Source: Isochrysis galbana
Lineage: Eukaryota; Haptophyta; Isochrysidales; Isochrysidaceae
Assembly (NCBI GenBank): GCA_018136815.1
Contig: CM030932.1
Coordinates: 497,481-561,480, forward strand
DNA: 64,000 nucleotides
Reading direction: 5' to 3'
Position numbers and translations under genes: made by a program. Every line of letters starts with the position of its first letter. The first letter of the stretch is position 1. The notes under the pieces are model-generated. The model searched no databases, had not been told where the DNA came from, and saw nothing but the letters and a program-made list of their open reading frames with translations. Below, piece after piece: positions 10,020-19,972 of the stretch.

Positions 10020-11261
10020 TTGTACAAAGATTCATGCACCCCTGCACTCATTCGTGCCGCGCACCCACAGGTTGTCCATCATGGGGAGGGAAGGACGCGG
10101 AGCTTCTACTCATTAACTGCGGGACAGCCACGGACGCAGTACGTGGCCGGCCGGCGAGTCAGCTATGGCGCCGTGCCGACCGGGATCAAACATCAGCCGA
10201 AGAACGCAGCTGGTACGAATCCCACCCATTTGCGCGCTCGCTGACGCGCTCCTCGGCCACATCCGACCGAGAACCCGCGACTCCACCATAGTGCCCCCTC
10301 GCTCGCTTCACGCAGGCCTGATATGCTTTCCGACTGCCCGCGAGGCCTGCGCCGCAGACGTGCGGGCGGATGCCTCGCCCGATTCGACGAGCCTAAAGCT
10401 TGCCGTCTTTGAGCTCAGGTCAGGCGCTGTGAATCGCGGTCGGTCGGGTGAGCTCCGCGCGAGCTCACTTGTCCCAATACGATTTGAGCCCATCCCGCGT
10501 GAACTTCAACAACTGGCGCGGCCTCGTTCTCGCTGGTGGGCGCCTGCATATGGAGGGTGCTAGGTAGCACGCGGGGAGACGTGTGAGTGCTGCACGATAC
10601 CATTCTTGAACCAACGTGCCGTGACCCGTGGTTGGTCGCACGGTCGCATGCGATCTTCGGACGGGCACGAGGGACGACCGGCAAGCGGTCCAACACGAGC
10701 CGATGAACCCTAGCCACCCGTTGCCTAGGCGTGGCGGGGCGGTCAGAACGGTGGCATAGCTGTCGAAGGCCGAGTCTTTTTCGGCCTCGCTGCAGCATAT
10801 GGGAGGCCGTGTGCGACGATGGTCAACGCCTTCTCGTGCAAACAGCGCCTATGAGTTTGTATGAGCATTTTATTTTTCGATGTTGGTGTTGTGTGCATGT
10901 TGGTATTGTGACTTGTGAACATTGTGGTCCATGTGCGGACTAGATGCGCTCGTAGAAGAGCGGCTGAGTTGTGCGTTGTGCGGAGCCGACTTGTGCGTGC
11001 AGTCAACTGTAGCAAACTATGATCGCAGTAGAGATGGCTTGAAATTGATGGATGCGGGGGCATGGCTCGGCGAGAAGGAGGCTGTCGGGTTACGGGGTTA
11101 GGACTGCGCCAAGCAGGCAGCTGAAAAAAAATTCGTCTTAAAAATCTCCGCTACGTGTGCGGCATGAGGCAGCATGCTAGTGACCCTCCCTATTACCCAA
11201 CCTTAACCACCGTCAACCCCTTTCCCCTTCCCCAGTTCTCTCTTTAACGGAGATACTGAGA
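10020..11261. other. Intergenic; possible terminal exons on either strand, unassigned
   Basis: Two short pieces look slightly protein-like. A plus-strand frame follows an acceptor-like CCCACAG near 10069 (product including VAGRRVSYGAVPTGIKHQPK). A minus-strand frame ends at 10465 in LLKFTRDGLKSYWDK. Neither could be joined to other exons or tied to a family, so no gene is called. Confidence 0.25.
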
Positions 11262-11412
11262 TACTAAGGCTGTGAATATAGTAGCGCTTGGTACTATATT
11301 ACCAAGGCTACCAACCCCGCACTGGAGCTACTACTATGTAACATAGTAGCACTCGGGCACTACTACTATGTTAACATAGTAGCAGTTTTGGCCTTGTTGC
11401 GGGTGGGGGGAG
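11262..11412. repeat. Hairpin-rich repeat, copy 1
   Basis: It starts with ACTAAGGCTGTGAA. It contains the perfect 20-bp palindrome CTACTATGTTAACATAGTAG (11363-11382) and a stem-loop whose loop holds CACTCGGGCAC between AACATAGTAG and CTACTATGTT arms. A diverged copy lies at 16430-16610. Confidence 0.6.
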
Positions 11413-11428
11413 GGATATTTTTGGATAC

Positions 11429-11926
11429 GTGCTATACTTAGCACGCCCCATCTCCCACCCCACCTCGGTCCGGCAACTCCAGATTCCCCCTCGCGTGGAA
11501 ATTAACCCCGCGCTCCGAGAGCTCTCTTCATTCCTCTATCACCGTCTCGCTCCTCGTCCTTTCGGCAGTTCTCCCCCGATTACTAGTGTAAATGGTCCGT
11601 TTATGTTAGTCTTTTGTGTCATCGTCATCGTGTTCTTTGTTTGTTTCCTCTGTCCCGTCCTCCTTCGTGATCTGCGCCGGTCCCGTTGCCTCCATCATGT
11701 CTGCCCCTGCCGTCACTCAGTTCGCATCCGAGCATTCGGGAGAGGTCCACGCCGGGCCTGGCACCCCTCCCTCGGCTCATCCCGTCCCCGTTCCGCCCGC
11801 ACTTAGTTCCGCCTATCTCTCCCTGGCGTCTCCATCAAGTCATACATGCGTCCATTCCCACCCCTCGCACTCACACACCACACCGCACTCGCACTCCTTC
11901 TCCACACAGGCCTACTAGCAGTACTA
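11429..11926 (+). repeat. Possible retroelement 5' segment with short reading frames
   Basis: Two overlapping frames (11429-11806 and 11616-11918) run through a CT-rich leader. The ATG at 11696 begins MSAPAVTQFASEHS, resembling in position and composition the MSAPSS start at 8166. No domain is recognisable, and the assignment is by analogy. Confidence 0.25.
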
Positions 11927-12150
11927 AGGGTAGTAGCGGCGGTCGGCGGAGCTCAGTCTCTGTCGTAGTCGTACGTAGCATCGGCGGCGTGTGTGTAATC
12001 TGCAGTACAAATTAGGTGTATATTTTTCACATACACATAGCGTGCGTTGGGCGCTGGTTACTATGAAAATGTCGATATGACTCTACACCACACACCACAC
12101 AATCACACCGTCACATCTCGTACATACACACTTTTAGACATTTTGAGACA

Positions 12151-12810
12151 ACTAAGTTTATACTTAGACGCGATGGAGCGCGCCGCCGCGACTCCCCTCT
12201 CCTTCGGGCCCCCCGCCGAGGGCGCCCCACCAGCGACCATGGAGCACCGGTTATCGAAAGAGTCCTAAGCAGGTTCACGGCCCTCGTCAGAGGTCGGGAA
12301 CCTCCGGACAACTTCTTAACCGCACGCACGCGCAAGGCCTCCCTAGGAAGGAAGCCGAAAATCAAATCTCCACACGACCTCAGCGCCCCTGTCTTCTTAA
12401 CTAACAATAAAGGCGCCCTAGTCATGAGCACGAATCTATCTCTGGTAGCGGAAGCCCTCAACATAGCAGAGCGACTAGCCTAACCAAGCGACCCCGCGCC
12501 GCGAGCCGCCCACCATCCTAAAGTAGACCCCAGACACACTGACCACAGCTGCCTGACACCCAGCACAAGGAGCAAACACACAATAGCCGGTAGCCCGATG
12601 GCATAGGAGGAAGGCGCGAAACAGGCCATCGCGAATCGGCACACACCGTCTGCCACTGGAGACCCACGACACCCAGCCCCTAGGTAGAGCACGAGGGGAC
12701 GAGCCGCAAGGCAGGTGTAGGGGGAGTGAAGGGAAACGGGCGAGGCTGCGAAGATACCGTGCAGGGTCGCGCGCGCGGCGAGAATATTAAGAAGTTTTTT
12801 TTTTTTTTTT
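12151..12810 (+). mobile_element. HP-B retroposon, near full-length copy with 5' hairpin and T-ended tail
   Basis: It is flanked by agacattttgagaca (12136-12150 and 12811-12825). The 5' end is the perfect stem-loop ACTAAGT-TTAT-ACTTAG, followed five bases later by ATGGAGCGCGCC (ATG 12173). That frame gives only 31 residues before a stop. The 3' end is GCGAGAATATTAAGAAG plus about 16 T. This copy defines both ends of the family: a 5' hairpin, a 3' sequence GAATATTAARA, then oligo(T). Confidence 0.85.
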
Positions 12811-12825
12811 AGACATTTTGAGACA

Positions 12826-13640
12826 GGCCTCGCTCCTCCCACCGCCGCTCTCCCTCTCCCTTGCCCTCCCGCCCTCCCTCGCCCCCGCCCTCTCTCTCGC
12901 TCCCCGTCTCGCTCCCCGCTCCCCGCGGCTCGCGCTCCGCTCTCTTTCCCTCCTCCCTTCCCGCCCTCGCTCTCGCTGCGCGCTCTCGCTCTCGCTCTCG
13001 CTCGAGGCTACCGAACATCAGCTGGCTGAGGCAAGACGTCTGCCGGCATCCCACAAGGGTACTGGTGGCCGACCACAGCCACGGCGCCACAGCGCATTGC
13101 GCATTATTGCATTGGTATTGGCGAGACTCTCTTTTTGCCACTGTGCAACCCCCTGAGAAATGTAGTGCTCTCTTCAATAACAAAAGCCTGGTCTTGGCGC
13201 GCATCGTTAGAGGGTGGAGGGATCGAATGAGTGCATGATTTGCCGCAACGCCGTGATGTGTGATGTGCTCGAGGACACTGGCTTAGAATACCTTCCTCTG
13301 TGACTTTGTCCGTTGATATCATACTGTTGAGATGAGACCAATAAATGTTCATGTTCAGCCCCAATGTCCAATGTACCCTCTGCTCCCCCTTTGGCGGGGC
13401 CCCAAGCTTTTAGTGTCAAGCTAACTCTTTTTGTTTTAAGCCTCCTTGACGTCCGAGTAATGGAACGGAGGTAGTAAAAGGTTTTTTATGCTAAAGATAG
13501 TTGCGCGAGGCCATCCACAAAAGCGACAACTATTTTGTGCGCAGGAACGCGAAAGATCGAATAGGCCGGTAGTGAACGAATCAGAATAATCATAATCAAG
13601 TTAGCGAGTGGGCGAGGGCTATATCCCGGCAGCAATCGCA
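12826..13640. other. Intergenic; CT-rich tract 12830-13010, otherwise unassigned
   Basis: CTCCCTC/CTCGCTCT words dominate the first 180 bases. No supported frame, RNA gene or family repeat was seen in the rest. Confidence 0.4.
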
Positions 13641-14993
13641 ACTCACAAGGCGTCCAACACTCCCACGCGCCACGAGAGCAACCGACGGCCCATACGGGGG
13701 GACCAAGATCTCGCTAGAATCCGGTTGGCAACGTCAGCGACACGCATACCAGCGCTCGAAAGGCCTGAAAAGTGGGGACACACATGATCGGGAGAAACAC
13801 GGATGACGATTGACACATTTACCTGCTGCTGGTCATCCTTACGCGTGGAAGTCGTACGTAAGTTTTGAGCTACGCCCTTTCCGGCAGGTCTCAGAACGTA
13901 CCGGCCCATTCCCCTCCCCACACCTGCCCTTCACGGAACATGCAACAACAGCAACGCCCCACGTCCGCCACATCGACAATGCCCCTCGGCCGCCAAAGCG
14001 CTGCAAGCTAAAGAGGCCGACGTCCCCTGGAAATAAGCCATCCCACCCACCATCGGAGAAAGAGAGCAGCCCGTTTGTCGCTGCCACGCCCGAGGGCTCG
14101 CGGGGGCGCATCGACGGCTGATTTGGCCGGCTGACGTAGCGGAATAGAAAACAATACATCACCACAAAGGCGGCGCGCGACCACGAGCATCGGACACCAA
14201 GGTTCGCCGCGGCAGATTGGTGGCTTGCCAGCGAGCTCGGGTCCATGCCGTAGCACGGGGCGCGAGCCGCTGGCGACGAACCTGCGGCGCGACCTCAGAT
14301 CGCCTCCGATGCCGCGGCGGGTCGAGGGCGCGCGCGGCCGTACGGCAGGCAGCGGGTCCGCACACGGCGCCCACCCGCACATGTCGGCTGGCCATTGGAG
14401 GCCGAGCGACGGCGGCGCACGTGCATCCGGCGTCACACCTGCCTGTGCACACGTTCACAGGCGTAGACTGTTGGGTAGAGGCGCACGGCGGCGGCTCTGT
14501 CGACATCTGCGGCACGGCGAGCAAGGACAGCAAGCGGCATCCGCTCAAGCCGAGCCCTCAAACGGCAGAGGCATGCCGCTTGTGCGCATCGCATGGGCTG
14601 CGCCGCTGACGATGGAGCCGGCAGGCCGGTGGCAAGCGGACGTTGGCGCGAGCCAATCACGTGCGGCACTTCGCCTCGCGCTGGGCCGGCGAGCGCAAGC
14701 ACCGGTATGTGACAGGGGAGGCACCCCGAATACTGGGCAACTCGGCCGCTTCCATTGAGGCGAGCGGGTTGAGTGCTGAATAGAAGTGGCAATCGTCTGT
14801 GAGAAGGGCGGCGCACATGCGGCCCGCCCGTCCCAGTCTTGTGAATGTTGAGAGGCAGGGTCGGCGCTGCGCGCGCCACCCAGCCGGGCCTGCACGTCAG
14901 CCCACCCCGCCCGCCTGCGAGCGCACCCCGTCCGCCCGGCCGCTCCAGGTTTCGCCCCGCCCCGCCATTCCCCCTCCCATGCGCCAGTCTCCC
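13641..14993. other. High-GC region, overlapping frames but no supported gene
   Basis: Several long frames on both strands overlap one another (13839-14246, 14008-14436, 14217-14609, 14225-14758). This is expected in high-GC DNA. None shows conserved motifs or splice logic, so none is called. Downstream exons of the membrane-protein gene at 14994 could lie here. Confidence 0.35.
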
Positions 14994-15572
14994 TCAGTGC
15001 GCGCCTGGCCGGACAAGGACGGTCGGCTCCCCGCGCTCGATCAGCATCGACATCCACAGTATGGCGAGCAGGTTGGGCACGAGGTGCCACGCCGAGTGCC
15101 AAAGGAGGAACTGCGGCATCTTGCCCATCAACTCGTAGCCCTTGGAGACGGGGTAGCACACGGCGCAGCTGCACACGAGTGCGGCGGAGACTGCGAGGCG
15201 CGCATCGGCCATGCGCCCGGCAGTTGGGTTGCCCCCCGCAGGTCCAACCTCCTCTGCCCCTCCGCCGCTCCCTACCTCGCCCCAGAGCCTCGCGGTGAGA
15301 ACGGTGTTGAGCATGAGGACCCACGCGAGGAAGCGGTCTGCGGCTTCCCAGAAGGGCCACCCAAAGTATGTGGGCCTGCCGAGGGTACAGACGGCGTCGT
15401 TCATGTAGGAGAGGAACCCCTGGACTACGAGCAGCCCCCCGAATGCCCACGACGGCAGCATGCCGCTCTGGTGGCAGAGGGGAGGCATCGAAGGGAGAGA
15501 GAGTAGCAAGTAAAGACCGGTGAGAGAGTACGCCCAACAGGAAGATTTGTAGAGAGAGAGGCGGAGAGGCAT
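14994..15572 (-). CDS. Predicted multi-pass membrane protein, 5' exons uncertain
   Basis: The frame from ATG 15572 (MPLRLSLYKSSCWAYSL) to TGA 14994 encodes about 192 residues with five or so hydrophobic segments. Recognisable stretches are GGLLVVQGFLSYMNDAV, FWEAADRFLAWVLML and LLWHSAWHLVPNLLAILWM. The order Ser...Asp...Asp...His-x3-His is reminiscent of the CREST membrane-hydrolase superfamily (ceramidase, PAQR, DUF3522 types), which end in a similar W-H-S-x-W-H helix; this is a weak analogy. A pyrimidine-rich acceptor (CTCTGCCACCAG) precedes codon AGC at 15467, so the true coding start may lie in upstream exons. A Gly-rich segment (about 15238-15300) follows a donor-like GAG/GTAGGG but stays in frame, and I leave it unspliced. 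Confidence 0.5.
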   Translation of the reverse strand: MPLRLSLYKSSCWAYSLTGLYLLLSLPSMPPLCHQSGMLPSWAFGGLLVVQGFLSYMNDAVCTLGRPTYFGWPFWEAADRFLAWVLMLNTVLTARLWGEVGSGGGAEEVGPAGGNPTAGRMADARLAVSAALVCSCAVCYPVSKGYELMGKMPQFLLWHSAWHLVPNLLAILWMSMLIERGEPTVLVRPGAH

Positions 15573-15655
15573 GGTGTGCGAGAGCTTCTGGAGGAGACGC
15601 GTGCGGGTTGGCTTGTCCACCCATGTGACGCTCTCTCGCCGCGAGCCCTCTGCAG

Positions 15656-15735
15656 ACGGGAGGGCAGAGAAGAGAGAGAGAGAGAGGGAGCCCATCGCCT
15701 CCCGCTCCGCTCGGACCCCCTCCTCTCCCCCTCTC

Positions 15736-15832
<97 letters not shown>

Positions 15833-16380
15833 TCTCTCTCTCTTCTCTCTCTTTCTCTCTCTCTTCTCTCTCTCTCCTCTCTCTCTCTCCCCCCGTCTCC
15901 TCCCTTTCCCCACCCCCCCTCTCTCCTCTCTTCATTCTCTCTTCCTTTCTTCTCTCCCTTTGGTTCTCCTTTTCTCTCTCTCCTCTCTATCCCCCCCTGG
16001 GCTCCTCCTCTCTCTCTCTCTCTTCTTTCCCCACACACAACAACCTACCCTCTCCTCCTCTCCTCCCCTCTCTCCTTCTTTCATCCCGCTTTATCTTCTC
16101 TCCTTTCGTCCTCCTTTCTGTTTCTCTCCTCTCTCCCCCCCCTCCTCTCCTCCTCCCCCTCTCTCTTGCTCCCTCCCTCCCTCTCTCTCTCCTTGCCTCC
16201 CTCTCTTCCCTCTCTTCTTCCCCCTTTCTTCTCTCTCTCCCCCCTTTCCCCTCCCCCCTTCCCGCCCGCCCCCCCCCCCCCCCCCCCCCACGCCGCCGCA
16301 AAAAACAAAACTACCACTCCCCCCCATCTACCCCTCTACAAAAAAACCAACCTACTCCTTCTCCTCCCCCCCCCGCGGTG
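15656..16380. repeat. Polypyrimidine tract with (TC)n microsatellite
   Basis: An uninterrupted (TC)n run occupies about 15739-15830, within some 640 bases of almost pure C/T on the plus strand, ending in a run of about 20 C (16266-16289). The 275-280-codon frames across it are Ser/Leu/Pro simple-sequence translations. Confidence 0.9.
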
Positions 16381-16429
16381 GCTGTGCAAGACCTACATGG
16401 TAAACACTAAACACGGGTTTACCTTGTTT

Positions 16430-16610
16430 ATACTAAGGCTGTGAACCAGTTAGAGTGTTAACCAGTTAACACCCAAACACCCAAGCGTTTGGCACTACCA
16501 CCCTGATAGTGTTAGTGCCTCGGGCACTAACACTAACAGTCTATGTAGCAATTTTGCCACCGGCACAGGGTGTTAACATGGTGGTAATGGCCCCTTTTGC
16601 CGCGCTGGCG
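16430..16610. repeat. Hairpin-rich repeat, copy 2
   Basis: It opens with ACTAAGGCTGTGAA like the copy at 11262. It contains a perfect stem AGTGTTAGTGCC/GGCACTAACACT around TCG (about 16508-16534). After the hairpin comes GTAGCAATTTTG, similar to GTAGCAGTTTTG in the other copy. The loop-proximal CTCGGGCACTA is common to both, while the arms differ. Confidence 0.55.
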
Positions 16611-16781
16611 TGCATCCGCGCTTAGAGGGGCTCTGCGCAATGGTATAGTGCTATGTGGGTGTCCCCGAACCCCGAAGGAAGGCCGATTTTTTTCGCGCCT
16701 GCGGCGCGCACAAGCATGTTTTGGTCTTTAACTTTAAATGACTTCCCTAGAGCTAAGTTACACATACACACACACTGCATA

Positions 16782-18697
16782 TAAATATAAACCTTTTAAT
16801 AGTCTCACCGCACCCGCGGCCGTGGACCCTCTACTTTCCACTCACGTAGGAGAACTTTCTACACCCCCACTTCCCCGGCCCTTCTCCCCCCGCCATAAGG
16901 CGACTCCCCCCGTGCACTACTAGGGGGATAGGGGTGAAGGGCTTAGATATGGTCCGGTGGCCCGCGCCTCCCCCCGGTGATCATTCCCCCCCTTCCTCCT
17001 GTGTCTCCGAGTGGGCGGCGGCCTCAGCCCCGACTTATCCTGTAAACAGGTGCGGGACTTACCTATTTTCCGGTGAGCGGAGAAAAACTATTGTTATAGT
17101 TTGAACTATGGAGCGTGCCGCGACCGCTCCCGAGCCTCAGGCGACCCTCGCCACTGCGCCCCACCTGGGACGCCCCACGCCGCCCGAGGCGGCTCGTCAG
17201 AAAGCCCTCTCAAAGCCCATCCAGCCCATCCAAACCACACCCGCGCGAGCGCGCGGGGTGGCGAGCACTGGCACCGAACAGGTTGCCACCATGGCTCTGC
17301 GCATCATGCAGGGGGTCTTTGAGACCCCCTCCAACAGTGGGAAACCCTCCCACCCCAAGAGCACCTCATGTGGGAGGGCAGTTCAGCTGCCCTCCCCATG
17401 GTGGAAACCTCTACCATCAGTGCACCCAACATGGGAGGGCACTTCACAACCATCAATCTTCCACAGAGAGCACTCAATGCCTCTGTTTTCCAACATGTTG
17501 ACACACTTCTCATCTTCACCCCACTCTTGTGGGCCACAAGTACCTACAACTCAGTGCCCTGCCTTGGGCCCTCTTTCAACACTTGATTCCCTCTCCCACT
17601 CCCCCTTCACACTACAACCAACCCAAACAACACGAACCCCCTCGCCTTGTGTTTCAAGCACCAAAAATTTCAACTCAAGACACATGTTGATACACTTCTC
17701 GTCTTCGCCCCACTCTTGTGGGCCACAACTACCTACAACTCAGTGCCCTGCCTTGGGCCCTCTTTCAACACTTCACTTCCTTTCCCACTCCCTCTTCCAT
17801 CTACAACCAACCCAAGAAGCACAAACCCCCTCGTCCTCTGTTTCAAGCACCAAAAATTTCGACTCAAGACAAGAGGGAGGACATGTCTTGAGGCGGCGTC
17901 GCTGCCCATGCCTAGCGCAAGGGTATAGCGCCGCCACTCAGACATCTCCTTCCCCACAGCTCCTCTTTGAGGAGTTGCTCCTCACCCTTCCATTAGGCCC
18001 CCTTGCCTGCGAGACCAATACAGGATCCTGGCGTGGGGGGCTGTCTGAGTGTGGAGGGAGGGGCGCTCCGGCTAGCGCAGGTAGAAGGCTAGTGAAGAGC
18101 TGGGTGGCACAAGGGGGGAAGGGTGCTTGCGCTTGCCGCGGCAGGGAGTCCTGTCATGAGTGAGCGCTAGTCCCATTCCTTTGCCGCTTCGCGATCCATA
18201 AAAATTTGCTAAAAATAAAATATTTTCCGGTGAGCGGAGCTCTCGCTCCGCCCACCCCCTTCTCCGCGCGCTCTCTCCCCTCTCCTGCAGGCACGCGCGA
18301 TGGCGCGCCTGCGGCAGGCCTCCAGCTGCCCTGTGGCGGCCCTTGGAGGCTCCTGGAGGCCAGCTCAGGGGGCAAAGGAGGCTGGGGCTGGGCCCTGGCC
18401 TCCCCTGCCTCTCCCTCGCTGGTGCTCCCGAGCCTCTGGGGCCCCCAATCTGCACCTGTCTGCCTGTCGACCAGGGGGGGAGGGGGGGTTGGAGCGATGG
18501 GCTGGTCACGAGGGGCCAGGATGGGCGAATGGGGCGAGCCTGTGGGGAAGGGAGTAGGGAGTGGGTCAGTAGGGCAGTGGCCTCCTGGCAAGCCATCAGG
18601 CGTGCCAGGAGGATGGGCTCCCCCATGGCAGGGGAGGAGTGGAGAGAGGGGGGGGCTCGTGCCCCCCCATGGGTCAACCAAGTATAAACTTAGTTCC
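16782..18697 (-). mobile_element. HP-B retroposon, full-length, interrupted by an HP-A insertion
   Basis: It is flanked by acacacacactgcata (16766-16781 and 18698-18713). The 5' hairpin is at its right end (about 18679-18696, read on the minus strand). The 3' end at the left includes CGCACCCGCGG and AATAGTCTCACC, corresponding to the GAATATTAA-type tail. Removing the nested element (17083-18220 plus one copy of its 19-bp duplication) restores about 760 bp, the same size as the copies at 34398 and 42963. Confidence 0.85.
17083..18220 (+). mobile_element. HP-A retroposon, full-length copy with open 351-codon frame
   Basis: It is flanked by the 19-bp duplication tattttccggtgagcggag (17064-17082 and 18221-18239). 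The 5' hairpin AACTAT-TGTT-ATAGTT leads, after five bases, into ATGGAGCGTGCC. The frame 17108-18163 stays open for 351 codons: an Ala/Pro-rich start (MERAATAPEPQATLATAP), a Ser/Pro-rich middle with two tandem repeats of about 63 residues (190 bp; each with SSPHSCGPQ and CPALGPLSTL), and LVKSWVA near the end. The 3' end is A-rich (AAATTTGCTAAAAATAAAA). No polymerase domain is present, so it is non-autonomous; whether the frame is translated is unknown. Confidence 0.85.
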
Positions 18698-18713
18698 ACA
18701 CACACACTGCATA

Positions 18714-19213
18714 GATGAGCGACATCTATATAATAAAAAATTTTTCCAACTGGGAAGGTGCTGGTCCGAAGTTTTTTCTTCAGTGAAGGTGCAGGTGAAG
18801 GTGAGAGTGCAGGAACTACAGGTGCAGGTGAAGACACGGTGAACGGGGCGCGCTGGGCGGCCCGTAGCCCGCCAAGGTGGCTGTTGATCGTGCTCGTGTG
18901 GGATTGCAAGTTGAGAGCCAAAATTGATCAAGTGGTCAAGTGGTGGGGCACACCACCCATGTTATCGGAAAAAATAAGCAGGCACCTGCACTGCACGCAC
19001 ACTCCTTCACTCCAACTGCGGCATCGACGCCACATACAGCTGCGGAGCCCGCGCGCGCACATCAAATCCCGCGCGCACACACCCGTTCTATTCAATACAA
19101 GGTCCTCAAGCTGATTCATTCACTTATGCGGACATGGGAAGCGGAGCAGCGGAAGTGCAGCAGCAACACAACAGCCCCGCGCTGAACACATGAAGCCAGC
19201 GGGGGGCCCATTT
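18714..19213. other. Intergenic, nothing assigned
   Basis: Short GTGCAGGTGAAG repeats at about 18783-18836; no supported frame. Confidence 0.35.
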
Positions 19214-19456
19214 TCAAAGGCTGGGCACGTTGTTGTCGCTGTCGCTCGAACATGCTCCCTCCGCTATTTCACCCTGCTGCGTTTCCTCGTGCTGTTCGTC
19301 CGTCTCGACTCCGGCTGATTCCAGACGCGTGCGCTCCCTGCCGATCTTGTAGAAGAAGACAGCCAGCACTGTGCGAGCAGTGCTTGCGCCAGACCTGTGG
19401 TACATGCGAGACAGTAGCACATGGGCGTCACCAATCTCCTTGAAAACAGCGGGCGC
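19214..19456 (-). CDS. Possible terminal exon of an unrecognised protein
   Basis: A minus-strand frame ends at 19214 and reads back through EIGDAHVLLSRMYHRSG and FFYKIGRERT to an acidic tail (EETQQGEIAEG, then SSDSDNNVPSL). The Glu/Asp-rich end is more protein-like than the surrounding frames, but no upstream exon, splice site or family could be fixed. Treat it as a candidate only. Confidence 0.25.
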   Translation of the reverse strand, partial: APAVFKEIGDAHVLLSRMYHRSGASTARTVLAVFFYKIGRERTRLESAGVETDEQHEETQQGEIAEGACSSDSDNNVPSL

Positions 19457-19972
19457 TGCAGCGCCGGCGACGTGGCCCTCTTTTGACGGAACGCGACTTG
19501 ATAGTGGTTAAAGCTAAAATCGGTCATGAAACAATATCCTTATCTTCTATATACCTTAACGCACAACCTGGTAAACGCAAATAAGAAATCAAAATACTAC
19601 ACGCAGCGACAGAAATACTTCCCCACACCATACTAGCGGGCCCAGCTCCTAGACTCTAGACTAAGCTACAAGCTATAGAGCTAGGCATTAGGCACCCACA
19701 TACATCCTCCTGCCTCCTGCAGCCTGCAGCATCGGCCTTCTGTGCCGCTGGGTGGTGCACACGGGCATCGGGACAGGTGCGTGCAGTCCCTTTGTTCTTC
19801 CTCTCGAGCATGTGTGGCATGTGGTATGTAAAGTAGTAGTATGTTGATTGTAGCAGTAGCAGTAGAGTAGTAGCAGTTAGTATGTAGAGTAGTAAAGTTA
19901 AAGTACAAAGTACAACGACGAGGGTTCGGGAGCGTTGGATACCGGTGGGGGGGGCGGCCTCCGCGTGCCGCG
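19457..19972. other. Upstream region of bL12m, nothing assigned
   Basis: GTAGTA/GTAGCAGTA microrepeats occur at about 19828-19900, just upstream of the bL12m start. Overlapping minus-strand frames (19656-20081, 19681-20349, 19898-20359) run antisense to bL12m exon 1 and are taken as shadows. Confidence 0.4.

Noticed and set aside
15571-16410. Two overlapping 275-280-codon frames rich in Ser and Leu
   Set aside because: Translations of the (TC)n and polypyrimidine tract; both frames are equally open, as expected for simple sequence.
18072-18921. Minus-strand frames of 201-255 codons within an HP-B copy
   Set aside because: They recur in each HP-B copy and are rich in Pro/Gly/Arg from G/C runs; treated as element sequence, not host genes.
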